Below the pieces are notes generated by a model, which made no database searches, was not told the DNA's origin, and worked only from the letters and a program-made list of their open reading frames with translations. Position numbers and translations under genes: made by a program. This document shows, piece after piece, positions 1 through 12,053 of a stretch of 64,000 nucleotides of DNA. Source of the stretch: Ascidia mentula (lineage: Eukaryota; Chordata; Ascidiacea; Phlebobranchia; Ascidiidae); the NCBI GenBank assembly GCA_947561715.1, contig OX387201.1, forward strand, positions 7,272,001 through 7,336,000. The letters run 5' to 3'. Position 1 is the stretch's first letter, and each line of letters begins with the position of its first letter.

Positions 1-330
1 TAAATACCCAATACATTTTATAAGGTGCGTTGATACAAATATAAATATGGGTGGTTTAGAAATGTACAGAGACGTGCAAATTTATGTAAAAGTTCATAAG
101 TATCTGTTTCACGACATCGTGACTGGGTTACGACCAGAAATACCCTAACAAAGATCCCCACTTCTTAACATATCACCTACTTCAATTCCCAGTAAACAAC
201 AAGTTCCAAAACCGTTAGTGTTGCTCACATGAAATCTGTTTAAAATCAAAGAAACGGAAAACAAATTTCGGCGCAATTGGTTTGTCATGCCACGTGCGAT
301 TAACAACATCAGCAGAGTATTTCAACTTAC

Positions 331-961
331 CAAAATAAACGAGGGCGGAGATGGTGGAAATCGTAATAATTGTCAGTAGTACCACTATGGCAGTTAGAAC
401 CTTAGTTCGCCTACTAAGCTTTTCCTCATCCTCGACATCAACCGCCATTTCACAATCCACGGCATAAGTGTAAGTCCCTTGGGTTGTGTGAGTATTTTGA
501 CAAGTCGGGGGATAAACTTTCTCGTGGTGCGTGTTGCAGTTCGAACTTTCGTTTTGAAACTTTTCAGGTAAACTGGTCGATCGGTGGGCCATTGTCACAT
601 GTGCTTGGCATCGTTTTTCCAACAGCGACAAAGAAACTGAGCTTCCTTTGGCATTCTGATTGCTACGTAATCCACTAGAAGAAGGCTGTCCAACAGAACT
701 TCTATCGTTTAACTTTTGATGACAATAACAGCACCGCGAATAGGAAGTTACGTTGGCAGGTTTGTCTAACTTGCAATCATTATCACAAGCAGTTCCGTTC
801 TCATATCCAAACTCTTCCGTCGTTGCAACCTCAGAGTTATATGCCTCGGATGAAGGCACCACATCTGGCAGATATTTCAGTGTTACTTCTTCACGGTGAG
901 GTGGGGGAGGTTGTTCCAATTCCACACTGTCGTGGGCGCCTTCGTGTATAGCACATATCAT
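331..961 (-). CDS. First coding exon of a type II single-pass membrane protein (partial)
   Basis: Not recognised as a family. The open frame starts with ATG at 961 and runs about 210 codons to a good donor (GTAAGT, exon end at 331, phase 1); the rest lies beyond the left edge or in exons I could not find at 1-330. An acceptor-like AG sits about 10 nt upstream of the ATG. Residues about 1-185 are polar, with a PPPPH run and a cysteine cluster (RCCYCHQK). A basic SRRTK stretch is followed by about 24 hydrophobic residues (VLTAIVVLLTIITISTISAL). Basic residues on the N-terminal side suggest a cytoplasmic N-terminus and an extracellular C-terminal part encoded further left. Peptidases and adhesion proteins share this layout, but nothing here decides between them. 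Exon and membrane segment are fairly sure; the identity is open. Confidence 0.6.
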
Positions 962-3044
962 TTTAACCTAATGGTCTACACTCCACACAATGTCGGCATG
1001 CTCGATTTACTGTGGAAACTGTCATCAAAGCTTTAGAACCGATACTCTGTGCTATCAGCTAACTGTATTTTTCGTAAAATACCACAGAACACAACCAAAT
1101 GTCGACAGCAGATGGGAAATGACGCAGCGATGATGCGACATTATTGCGTGTGCCACTGCAGTGCGCTGTTAGTCATAGTATACATAAACGACGACAAAGC
1201 TAATTACAACTTGTTTGTTATCAGTACGCTTTGTCCAGCACCTTTACAACAACTATGTAACAAAGGTTTACAAGAACAATCTCTACACCACTAAATGGCT
1301 TGTGCGGCAAACTTTGTCACAATACCTTAGCAAGGCAAATGTCAGATCTGCTACTAATTACAATTCCTGACTGAGAATTAGAGCCCGGCGCCTGTCACGT
1401 TTGAAAATTACCCAGAACTTTAAGATAACGTTGACTCTATTTTGGTGTCACCTACGCAGGAGAATGCTTTGTGGCCTTCACTGTCACTCAACTTTTTACA
1501 CTGTTTAGTAAATCACCGAACATAATCATCCTTCTTGTCATAGCCTCTGTAGTTGACTTTGTGGGCGGTATAAGGTACTGGTAACTAGCCTGTTGCGCTT
1601 TCGCGGTGCCAACAACAACTCTGTCTTAAACTGTTGGAATGCCTGTAGTGCGAAAGACGTAGATAGTAGTTGCGTCATTGCCCTGAAAAACTGCGGCGAT
1701 TTGCGTCAAAACGTGCCAGAACTGGCCTGTAATTTCCAGTCACTAAAAATAAACTGCAAGAGTGACGTCGCCAGTAGTCAAGGTTCAACAATCAACAGGT
1801 TTGTCATAATTTTTTAACTTCAGCGGTACGTTCTTTATCATGCTTTAACTTCAACACTCTACCGTTTGAGCAAAATACAGACGTGCAGGTAAAGCGTTGT
1901 TACTGGTTGAAGTGCATGTCTCCATATAATTCTCACTGCCTCGGGCCTTACAACGATGTGACAAGAATGGAATTCACCACAACAGTATACTACAGCAGCA
2001 AACGTTCACCAACACATATCTGACTGTACTTTTTGACAGTTGCTTTCTGTTGCTACGTGGCACTATCTTACTCCGTATGTCCCTAAAAAAAGGTAATATT
2101 TACGTGCAGCTGTTTCATTACAGAAGTATTGGTATTTTTTCAAATGTTAATCAAAAGCTGCAATATAAACATTTTGTTGTGCTTTTTATTAAACCCGCGT
2201 CTTTTTTGTTTGTGTTTGTTTTGGGATTGTAACATAACAAAGACGCTGCGGGACTGTTGCTTATGACTCGAGCGAACATGAAAACACTTCTAGTCGAAAT
2301 TGAACCTGTAATTAATTCACTGCAGCCGGAGCAAGTCAAAACATTCATATCTTGGTGCGGTTATAAGATTCGCCTTTCGTTGGTTGTAGATAAGTTTAGA
2401 AATCTCCCTACTTGCAAAATGCACGCTGACAAACATGCTGGCTATACAAGTTTAATACAAAACAACATACAAGTTTTAATCTAACAGTGGCAGATAAAAA
2501 TGTAAAATGTTTAAGTTGCCAGCAATGGGGGTCGGTAACTTATGTTGCTGTTGGCCATCGATTTTGTCATAATTTTTACTGCACTGCGTGCCTTGAGCAT
2601 CAAATTTAAACCTATAGTGCAGAGAAGGCCGTTGGGGTTGTTTGTGCATTGCTAGTTTTGGCTTTTTGCCAAGTCCAAGCATGTGGTTTACGGCCGAAAT
2701 TTAGAAGAAATTTTATTTAGTGGATTTAGAAAAAAATGCCGCAGGGCGTATCAGTGTGTCAATTCTTTTAACTGAACATGTCGAAATCGTTCAAAATGCC
2801 TGATTTTGCGTATTGTTGTGCTTTTTAGCGACATCTACCGGTGTTGCCAACGGGTAATATCATGGGTCTGTAGCCTACAAGTTCTAATTCTCAGTATATA
2901 CATTCTGGACCATGTGAATGCAAGTATAAAAGAATGTCAGCCATTATCATATTTACAACAGGTAAAAATCAAAACCGAAAGCATTAGTGCACTTATATTT
3001 ACAACCGAAAACCGCCAATGCACTCGCCACAAAACGCGCAACAT
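962..3044. other. No supported gene
   Basis: About 2 kb between the membrane-protein exon and the 85-aa gene. Only short open frames without splice support or protein-like composition were seen. It probably holds the promoter and any 5' exons of the leftward membrane-protein gene. Confidence 0.5.
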
Positions 3045-3690
3045 TTATATGATGTACATCGGAGCATTGGGTGTTCCAGGGTCATCTTGTCTCACATCCC
3101 GCAAAAACATTCTGAAGAAGGCATCAAGCTGTGATTGGAGGTCGTCGTCTGGATGCTTTTGATAGAATGTGGGTTCGTTGGGTGCGTAACTGTCGATAAC
3201 CTTCTCTTCGTTAATCATACTGCTCCGCTTGCCTACAAAGGACAAGAAAGGTTTCTTGTCAGTTCAAAACAATTTATTCTCGCTTCAACTACATAAATTG
3301 ATGAGTGATGAAAAACTTTCGCGCGGCATCATATTTTATTTTGATATGATGTACTATGCCAACCGTGGTATCCGTTTTTTTTTTGTTATCAGGCGCCTTT
3401 TGTAATATTGTTACGTTTTCAAAAAGTTTAACAAACTTATATTTTGGGTTCTTTGTGTAAACCAGCTAAAACTTTCAGACAAAATAATAAAAAAATGCAA
3501 ATTTATAATTTAAAAAATGTGAATTACAGACGGGGCAAGAAAAACGCAACTTTTTAATCAACATTTTAGTACACTGTGTAGTAAACAATATTGAATAACG
3601 CAGCCTTTCTTAGCTCTTACCTGTTCCTTGTACACCGCAAAACGCTTCCCACAACTCTTGATTCACACGAAAATCTTTGCACAATGACAT
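3045..3690 (-). CDS. Two-exon gene for an 85-aa protein of unknown function
   Basis: Exon 1 is 3621-3690 and exon 2 is 3045-3232. The donor is GTAAGAG and the acceptor TTTGTAG, and the phase-1 junction gives a continuous frame of 85 codons plus stop. Exon 1 begins MSLCKDFRVNQELWEAF. Exon 2 is acidic, with SYAPNEPTFYQKHPDDDL, then a likely helix (LQSQLDAFFRMFLRDVR), and ends NAPMYII. There is no signal peptide or membrane segment. An acceptor preceded by a T run (AG at 3711-3712) lies 20 nt before the ATG, which fits a spliced leader or a 5' UTR intron. I do not recognise the family; it could be a small subunit of a complex. Further upstream coding exons cannot be excluded. Confidence 0.55.
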
Positions 3691-3710
3691 CTTCACAAGA
3701 TTTGATCCCC

Positions 3711-6700
3711 CTAAAAAAACATTGCATTTAAAGAATAACTTTGAAACATACTTCAGCAGTTTCTAATCGTCTTTACCTCTATCCTCGCGAATTGGCGTTG
3801 ATTCAACTCTTCGCGTTGCAACACAAAGAACAGCGACGAGGGCGGAGAGACACACAAAGCGATCCATTGGAATTTTTGTCACAACCGGAGTATAAATTTC
3901 CTAATGCTTCTAAGACCCCAACTCAAAATACTCAAAGCTCTCTCTGAAAAGTAAGGGCTAATCATGTACACTGACAAATCTTCCGTAAAAACTAAAGCGG
4001 TGGCAGACAGTGCACGGGCTGTTTAAACCCGACCAACCGCCAGATATTACGAACGAGGCGTAAAAAGAGTCCGTTCCTTGAGGGACGTGGTGTGATTAAA
4101 CATCGCATTAATGAGTTCTATATTACTACTCCCATACCACGGAGAGCCTGGAACAAAATCGTTGTTTGTCGCAAGCCGGTTTCAATGTACGGCGGTGGTA
4201 AAAAAACGCGGAACACGCATTAATATTTAATCAACAAGGCCGCAATGTTGCTTTGGGATTGGTGCGGACTTTGCATTATGGGTCAAGTAATATCTGGTGG
4301 CAATAAGCCGAGTTTTGCCGGACAAATCCCTTGCAATTCGTATTTTACTTAGTCATGAATAATGAAAAGCGCATCATCTTTGAGGCATCTTCACCCAGGT
4401 GAATACTCGAAACCATTTTAATCTATTGTGTGTGAAAAAACTTTAGAAGCGGGAAAACACATGTGACAACAAACTAGCATAACAGCATTGGTAATACATA
4501 TTTGAGTTGATGATTTTTTTTCCATTGCAGAACAAAACATTGCGTCAGACATATCATCACGCAGGTTACAACTATTTTTCAGAGTAAATTGATATAGGAA
4601 GGTAAAATTGAGCCTAATTTTGTGATATTTTTTGGGCATATTTTGGCATATACGTTGTATGTCACTTGCGACAAATTACCAATTAGTTGTTACCATAGCA
4701 TCCTTCCAACTTCAAAACACTGAACTTTCTGACCACCGGCACAATTTAATCTAATTGCATGTTGACAAAAACACGCTCGGGTCAATGCGCTTGTGTCCGG
4801 CGCAATATGGGTTTTATATGAAGTCGGTGATGGGATATGACCTTACATATATTGCCGTCCTTCCAATGATATTGCCCGCTCGAAAAAGGTGGGCGCCATA
4901 TTTCAAATTCGTCATCAATTCCCAAGTGGACAACAGCGAGGTGCGCTGACCCGTTCACGCGACAAGTGAGTTTACATTTCGTAAACATGATCCGCGCGAA
5001 TCGATTCCAGCGTCATCGGCGCACGTGCGATAATTTGAAAGTGCGAATATTCGACGGCCCGTGCCGTGTCCCGGGGGCTTGCTCCCCTTAATGGGTTTAT
5101 GGAAACCCATTCGAAGTTGGAAGTGCAGCGCATTTCCGTGACGCGCAAATCAAACACAGGACAAATATTGTTAGGATATACCTATTGCCAGTGATCTTTT
5201 TCCAGAGGGATTATTTTCTGATTCCTTATGCATTACTAATGGCCTGATCAGTACACGAGCTTTGACGTGCATGATGGAAATGTGTGACCAGAACCATCAT
5301 TTTCGATATTTGATCAAAAATACGAGACTTTCGATCCTATGTTGGCACTGCGACCTTGTGTATTATGTGGTTTGTTTGTTTGTTTGTTTGTTTGTTTGTA
5401 TCAACAGACGGCGTGTCCTTAATTCTCCCACAGGAATATAACCTGTCACGAGTTCAATATTTCTGTTTTTTTGAAACACTTTGGCCCGGTCCGAGACTCT
5501 TTAATGGCAATTAGCCCAATTCCCGTGGACAGTATATCCCTTTTCAAACCCGACAATGAGACAACTGCCTACAGCTTTTCAAAGTGTCACAATATATTTC
5601 GCAAACATCATAAATGTTCGCTACTCGGCGTTGACAATGTATTGCATAAAATATTTATGAATCTAATTAATCGTGCCCTTTCTAACAAACAACACATTAT
5701 ATTGAAATTTATGCACGGTGATACAACTGGAAGCAGGGATAATCTCCCGGATCGAGCTGATGGGCATTGAAATAATCATTGTGGGTCGCGTGGATCACAT
5801 AGAGGGGCGAAGGTTCAAGGATTACTGGAAACTACTAGCGAGATCGGTCAGAGAACGATCCTTGCACCCGGTCCTGTAACGCAACGAAAGTCAACGATGT
5901 TGCAAGAACACTTTTTAAATTGAACATTGCTGTATATGTCGTCATACTTTTATGACGTAGGGCATTTTAGCGCATGAGTGATTTGCGTGTAAGGATTTTT
6001 CGAACACCGATGTAAAATTAAATTAACTGTGACAATTTCTTTGACGTTGTTTCGATCAGTTCGCCACGTAGAAACAAAACTTAATTAAATAGTCAAGTAA
6101 TGTTTCAAACAATTATTTGAAAACTTTTCTGTAGTTTTAGTTGGTATGGCCTATAGAAGGGGGTATCTGCGACACATGTTACGTATTCAACTTGTAATAA
6201 GAAAACCTAAATTCACCTTGGCGGGTTTGCAATAACAATTGATGTTTTTCCTTCTTGATTAAATGCAAAACCTTGTATGGAGAACATTTGGGAACGTTTC
6301 TTGGAATAAATGGTAAAACGCAAAACACACCGTTCGAAATGCCTCTATTTAGAATGTGCAGGATTATATGTTCTCCGAATTGTCGTCTGAATTACTGAAT
6401 ATCGCCCGTTGCCTGTGCACTAATAATGAAATTTCTGCCGTGGTTATCAACCATCGTACCAACAGAAAAGATAATATCCGGTCTGCAATGTAATAACTCC
6501 CTCCGACGGATGGATGTTTTTCTCCTTGATTGTTGTATTTCGTAGACTTGTTCTCGAACTTTCTGCATTTTACTGCCGACAAAGTCCATCCTTCTCATAT
6601 AAACAAATCTGTATAGCGTACCTTACATAAGCACGGCGATTTAAACAATATCGAGTTGGGAATTTAACGTATACGTGACAAGGCAACAACAAACGATAAT

Positions 6701-7119
6701 GGCAAACTTAACAGAACTTCAAACACAGTACTAATACTACCCTGTTCATAAGGCTTGCAGATAACGCGTGTGGCTGCCTGTACATTCAGCACCAACGCTT
6801 TGGCAAATTTCAGACTAGGTCGGTTTCGTATTGAGCATAAAGCATACATTTTTTCGGCACATTCACGGTACAAATGTCGCTTGATTGTCGTGTTCGTAAC
6901 TCTACAATTAACGTTGTCATGACACCATAGCAAGCTGGGCAACAAAAAGATTTTCCACGTTCCCAAATGGAAAATCTGCTCGGTCTATCCTACGTGAATG
7001 GAGATGAGGTTATTTTTGCGTCGGGTATCGTAGCAGCTCGGTATTCGAACACGCGGTTTCAAAACGATAAACAAACAAAAATGGCACTTCCAACGCGAGA
7101 AATGGGGCGCGAGGTTGGT
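3711..7119. other. Intergenic stretch without a supported gene
   Basis: About 3.4 kb between the 85-aa gene and the 3' end of TFIIS. It holds a TTTG microsatellite near 5371 and a short palindrome near 5945. Two protein-like minus-strand frames near 6392-6901 are discussed under rejected items because their splice phases do not fit. Confidence 0.45.
5371..5399. repeat. TTTG tetranucleotide microsatellite, about 7 units
   Basis: Uninterrupted TTTG units in intergenic DNA. It is useful only as a likely length polymorphism. Confidence 0.95.
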
Positions 7120-9132
7120 TCAACAAAACTTCCATCTGTTGCCGCAGTCGGTGCAGAACACGAACGTGGTCATCGGTTCGTCCGAGCTGCGTGTTTGCAA
7201 CTGTAAATAAAATACCGCCAAGTCAGTGAATTGGCAACTGTTGTGGTGAGACGGATTCCTAAGTCCTATTTGAAAGCATTAAGAATAATGATTTTTTGGG
7301 GGGTGTGTCTGATGCTACTCGCCAATCGTGCAAGATTTTTACCGCATGTAAGGCCTTGTGTTATTTATAGAAAAAGGGAATAAAACAACTAACACTGTAC
7401 AAAATGTCAGCTACTACACGGAACTTTGGTTTTGTGGCTAATCACATCAAAATTTTTTTATGGGCACAATTTTTTTTATAATACCATGTATCTACCAAAC
7501 TGCAATGAAGGTGGAAATGTTGTGTTGACATATTGCATATGACAGGGCAACATATGCAATTGAACTAAATCACACAACTTTGTGTTTTTACCCCAGGGAC
7601 AACGTTGAAAAAACGATGTTCATTTTGTTGAGGACATGTACAGACTACAACGTGATCAAGGGTGGATTGAAATTTCTTTGGATGTATTTTTTAGGCGATG
7701 AGAGTGACTACTAAAAGCTCTATAGGTCTACAGTGACGTTTTTAATTTTACCTGGGTGTAGGTGCATGACTTGCCCTTGCATCTTCCACAAGAAAACATG
7801 TCAGTTTTGGTTCCTTCATTCACTGCCATCTGGTGGTCTTTTATGTTTTCCTGCTCGTAACCTTCCCTCATTTTTTTCATCTCGTCACTGGCCATTTCCT
7901 AAAGTCAAAGATAGTAGTGTCATTCCACTATAATAATTCAGTTTTAAGCAACTTGTAATCAACCATTTGAAGGATTATTGAAAATTCTTTATATATGTAC
8001 TTATTGTAGGAAGTGCAACACCAACAACAAGCAGCTTATTTCTTACCTCAGCTGTCATTTTTGCCACTTTGTCTGGTTGTAGAACACCATTCAAAACATT
8101 CATTCTGAGGCCAACATTTTTTGTGTCTTTTAAATTGCTGAATCGACTCCTCACTCTGTTTTTATACTTAACTCCAGTGTCTTTAAATTCAGCAAATATG
8201 GCTTCTTCAATTGCCGCCGCTATGAAAGTACATCTTGATTCAGTGTGCCCCGATTTACCTTTAAAAACATGGTAGAGGTTATATTTTAATCGTAGGCCAT
8301 AGTTAAGCACATGAATAGATCAGAACTTACTGTCAGCCATGAGGCCTTTAAGCAACATTTCCCTGCATTTGTCACGAACAGGGTTATTGGTCAAGGAAAG
8401 TGAAGCTGATGTTTCCATGTCAAATGATGATGTTGAATTACTTCTCTACAGTAGCATATATTAGAAGCGAACACATCTTTGGCTGGGCATTAACAAACAA
8501 CTACCTCAAAGCTTTTCTCCTTTTGGATTGTGGTAGAAATTTCGGGTTCAACTGGCTCTTCAACTTTTTTGACATCAGATTTTTTGTTGCCATTCGGTTC
8601 TATTTGTATGAAATACCAGTATTTGAATGTGCAAGAAACTGGTGGTCACCATTTACGGCAAAAGATAGTTTTCTAACACAACGTAAACATCAACAGAGCT
8701 GCTTCAAGCCATTATAGCCAACTACATAAAAAAACAACAAGTATGCGTTTGTATGCATATGTTATTTTATACATTTTACTAAAAAGACTGTGAATCATTT
8801 ACCATCAGTTCCAACAAGCTTTTTCCAGCCTTTAATGAGTTGTTTGGCAGCAGCAGCCACTTCATCATTGGTGGCCTGTTTTCTAATATTGTTCACTGAC
8901 ATTCCAATTCTGGTTTTCTTTAGGGTTTCTAAACTTATAGGGAGTTTTTTCAGTGCCTTCAAAACATCCAACGCATTGTCCTGCAACATTTTTTTTTACG
9001 TTTGTAAGTTTTTACGCATTTTGCGTTTAATAATATAATATAAAATAAAAATGCAATAATTACCGCATTCTTCTTGGCCGCCATTTTGTCCAATTTTTTA
9101 GCAATGCGTAAAACCTCCTCTTCGTTGCTCAT
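7120..9132 (-). CDS. TCEA1: Transcription elongation factor TFIIS (TCEA type)
   Basis: TFIIS binds backtracked RNA polymerase II and stimulates cleavage of the nascent transcript. Exons (minus strand): 9064-9132, 8803-8980, 8505-8599, 8331-8445, 8047-8258, 7752-7898, 7120-7200. All junctions are GT-AG and the phases close to 298 aa (human TCEA1 is 301). Domain I (LW/TFIIS N domain) is residues about 1-82, with [13 protein letters not shown] and [10 protein letters not shown] charged linker ([15 protein letters not shown]) follows. Domain II has [18 protein letters not shown] and [15 protein letters not shown]. The C-terminal zinc ribbon has [15 protein letters not shown] and ends CGNRWKFC. 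The acidic hairpin D-E of SSDEPMTTF, needed for cleavage, is present. Start: first ATG of the conserved N-terminus, 38 nt after a TGTAG acceptor. Nothing is missing, so a working gene is expected. The choice of TCEA1 over TCEA2 or TCEA3 is not resolvable and is probably meaningless outside vertebrates. Confidence 0.96.
7532..7560. repeat. Perfect 10-bp inverted repeat in the last TFIIS intron
   Basis: ATTGCATATG at 7532-7541 and its exact complement CATATGCAAT at 7551-7560, with a 9-nt spacer. It could be a hairpin or a paired POU/octamer-like site; no function is shown. Confidence 0.7.
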
Positions 9133-9170
9133 TTTGTACGGCAAGGATACACGTTGATAATGCTTCAGTT

Positions 9171-12053
9171 CTACAACAAAACTGAGAGTTGTACACTTCA
9201 ATCTGTTGACCAAATTTAAAACCCCACAAGAAAAATACAACAATAACACATCACACACGTCGCCATACTTACACGCCAACAAATAATTCAGCATTTGTTT
9301 CATTTTCTTAACATCCTTTGCTACTACTATCCCATGAGATGAAGGATTGAAAATTAAAAAAAAACAAGATTAAAAAAAAATGTTTCACAACTAATTTTAA
9401 GTGGATTGTTGTTTTATACTATAATAATAAGATATAATAAAAATTACTCCATTCTATTACATTCTTCTTGTGACTAGTTACTAATGCAAAGATACGCTGC
9501 AAAACACATGCGCACATGGTTTTGCACGGTGTGTTTGATAAATTATAGTCAACAGGATGCAGAACAAAGCAATTTTTCGTTTTATTTCAGCGCTGTAACG
9601 AAGGGAAGAGTTGGATGAAAATAATTTGTTTTTGATTGGTTACAATTAAACTACCTGCAAACTATTATAGGAAGTAGGTATGATGATTAATTACGTTCTG
9701 TGCTCAACCAACTCTGCACTGAACTTCTTTGTACACAAAACTATCCCCGTAAAGCACACCACTACTGTTTCACAGAATAGGCTACCCTTGCTCGACAAGG
9801 AATCACATACTCAGACAACTTAGTGATTCTTCGTATGTTATGGGTCGTAATTATACGAACACGCACACACAATAGATACGCGAAAACACACACACACACA
9901 CAAACACACGCAAACACAAGATTCTTTGAAGCGAAAACACCAAAAATCGGACCGTGTCATGGCTAATGTAAGTCCTGAGTACGATCTATAAACACGAGGT
10001 AGATGGAAATAAGCGTAAAGGCTCACATCGGAAAGACGCCAGGTTGAATGACGGTTAAGTTTTTGTCATGCATGGTAATCTACTGCACAAATTGAGGCGT
10101 TTTTGGAAAGTGTTTGAAGCACAATGAAACCGTTTATAATCGTGGTCGGCCTGTCAGTGCACGTTAGGCCCGCATGTAAATGTTCGGATATATTTTGAAG
10201 AGGGAAGTGGTTTTGTGCAGCGTTTAAATATACAATTGTCATATCGAACCGGCGTCTCCTTGTGTAGTAGCATTGGGCGTTAACAATCTTGGTCAAAGTG
10301 GGCGCCAAAAATATGTTGATTTACATAAATCAGCGATGTAAATTTAAGAAATGCGGCCGTTGCGAAAACATAATCCCAAAACACTCATTCCCACAAGGAA
10401 AAATGACCCTGAGAAGCTATTCTGGCTAAAAAACCAGAGCCTATTCGGGACAGAATCGGTATTTACACGAATGCGAAACACGTGTTTGTATCGTATCGTT
10501 TTTAGACAACTGTACAAACGACTGATCCGACGAAAAGGCAGAAGCAAGAAATGTCAAAAACACACGTGAAATGGAAAGGGGCGAGGCGTACTTCCATAGC
10601 GACGAAAAACACGGGGGATAAATAAACTGAGGTTCCCGGTTGCAAAGTACAGCGATAATTGCGTATCGACATTGAAGAAGACAAAAGCTGAGGGATTTTT
10701 GCTTGGACACGTGAAGAATGATGACTCGGCACCGCGCCAAATGGAACATGGTGGTCGGGCGTTGCGCCATGATAGTGGCGTTGAAGGCGTTTTGGTACAA
10801 ACTAAAACACGAAGGACACAATAACTAAGGCTACAATCGATCGCTTGAAGATAAGATGGCCGAGGCATGAAGGACGGCTTGAAGAAATAAGGCGGCGAGG
10901 GGGGATTTCCCTGAATGTTACGTCACAATGTACAAAAAGGAACACGAGCAAGAGAATATGAGGAATCTGTTGGGACGTTATCGACTTTTTTAAGGAGGGC
11001 TTATGGTTATGGTTAAGTTTTGAGGTATTACGCTGGCGGTCGCCTGGCGTATTCGGAAGATGTTATTTACACTCTACAGAACAGAGGTTAGTTAAGCGGG
11101 AGAATCAGCTTGATTCAACAGTGACGAGAGGATCCGGTGGTTTTCGGTGGAGCTGTGAACACTATAAGCTCAGCACTGTAAGTGTTGCTTGAGGGTCGTT
11201 AAGTCTTGCTTGAGGGTGCGTGGCATTACTATGGGTTGCGGTAAACGGCTTCACGCTCATGTACATAAGATTGAGGGTGGATTGGTTGAGTTTTCGTATT
11301 TCTTTTGTCAACAAAGGTACGGACGGAGGCAAAACAAGTAAGAAAATGTAGCAGGCTATGAATGGTGTAAAGACGGGCGACTTATGTTGCTTTGTACGGT
11401 TTGAGTTCAGTTATGGTTGGCCATAGATTTTCAAAACGCTGTTTCAATCCTTATTATAAACGAGCACCGGAAGGGATTCGATATGAAAATGGCACTTCTT
11501 AAAATATTATCACTTTTTTCCCACTGTACATCGGATTGTAGTTTTGCCAAAAAAATCTAAACAACAAAGCTTAGAGGCAATTCCGCCTCATTTCGGTGAT
11601 CTCTTGTACACTCCCGTCAAAAAGTAAAGCGGTCGGATCTTCGAGCCTCCCAAGACGTCGATGTTGGCTGTTTGAAACTCGTCGGTGAGTCGAAAGTGCC
11701 AATCTCTTTCCAGGTTCAGTTTGACCACTGAGTGGCGTAGGGAGCTGCGGTCGTTCCCTATCACGCAAACTGTGGCACCTGAGAAGTTAATATGGTGTGA
11801 GTTAAAGAATGCAGAGCAAAACCTTAATTTACACGAAATCAGTACACTGTTAATCTTTACACTGGGCTACAAGTTCGAGGTTAAGACGAAAATTGTGACT
11901 GTTTCGACACTGTACAAAAACTGCGATACGGCATGCGACGAGTATAACTTATACAACACTCAATTCGTGCGTTTGGTACATTGCAATTAAAACAGTACAA
12001 CCACAAACATCAGGTGTGATTCGTTGCAAGAAAAACGACATTGTGACGAATAC
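9171..12053. other. Intergenic, no supported gene
   Basis: The upstream flank of TFIIS and downstream flank of GREB1, both minus-strand genes. It contains a CA-rich microsatellite near 9884. Open frames here lack splice structure and recognisable protein sequence. Confidence 0.5.
9884..9919. repeat. CA-rich microsatellite, imperfect
   Basis: A run of ACACAC... interrupted by AAAC and ACGC variants, in the intergenic DNA upstream of TFIIS. Confidence 0.9.

Noticed and set aside
1593-1817. Plus-strand cysteine-rich frame ending in a donor-like CAGGTTTG
   Set aside because: No partner exon, no signal peptide and no recognised motif; treated as chance.
6392-6901. Two minus-strand, protein-like frames downstream of TFIIS, with an acceptor at 6902-6903 and another near 6619, looking like exons of one gene
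   Set aside because: The only good donor of the first piece (phase 1) does not fit the phase-2 acceptor of the second, and no family is recognised. They may still be real exons with other partners.
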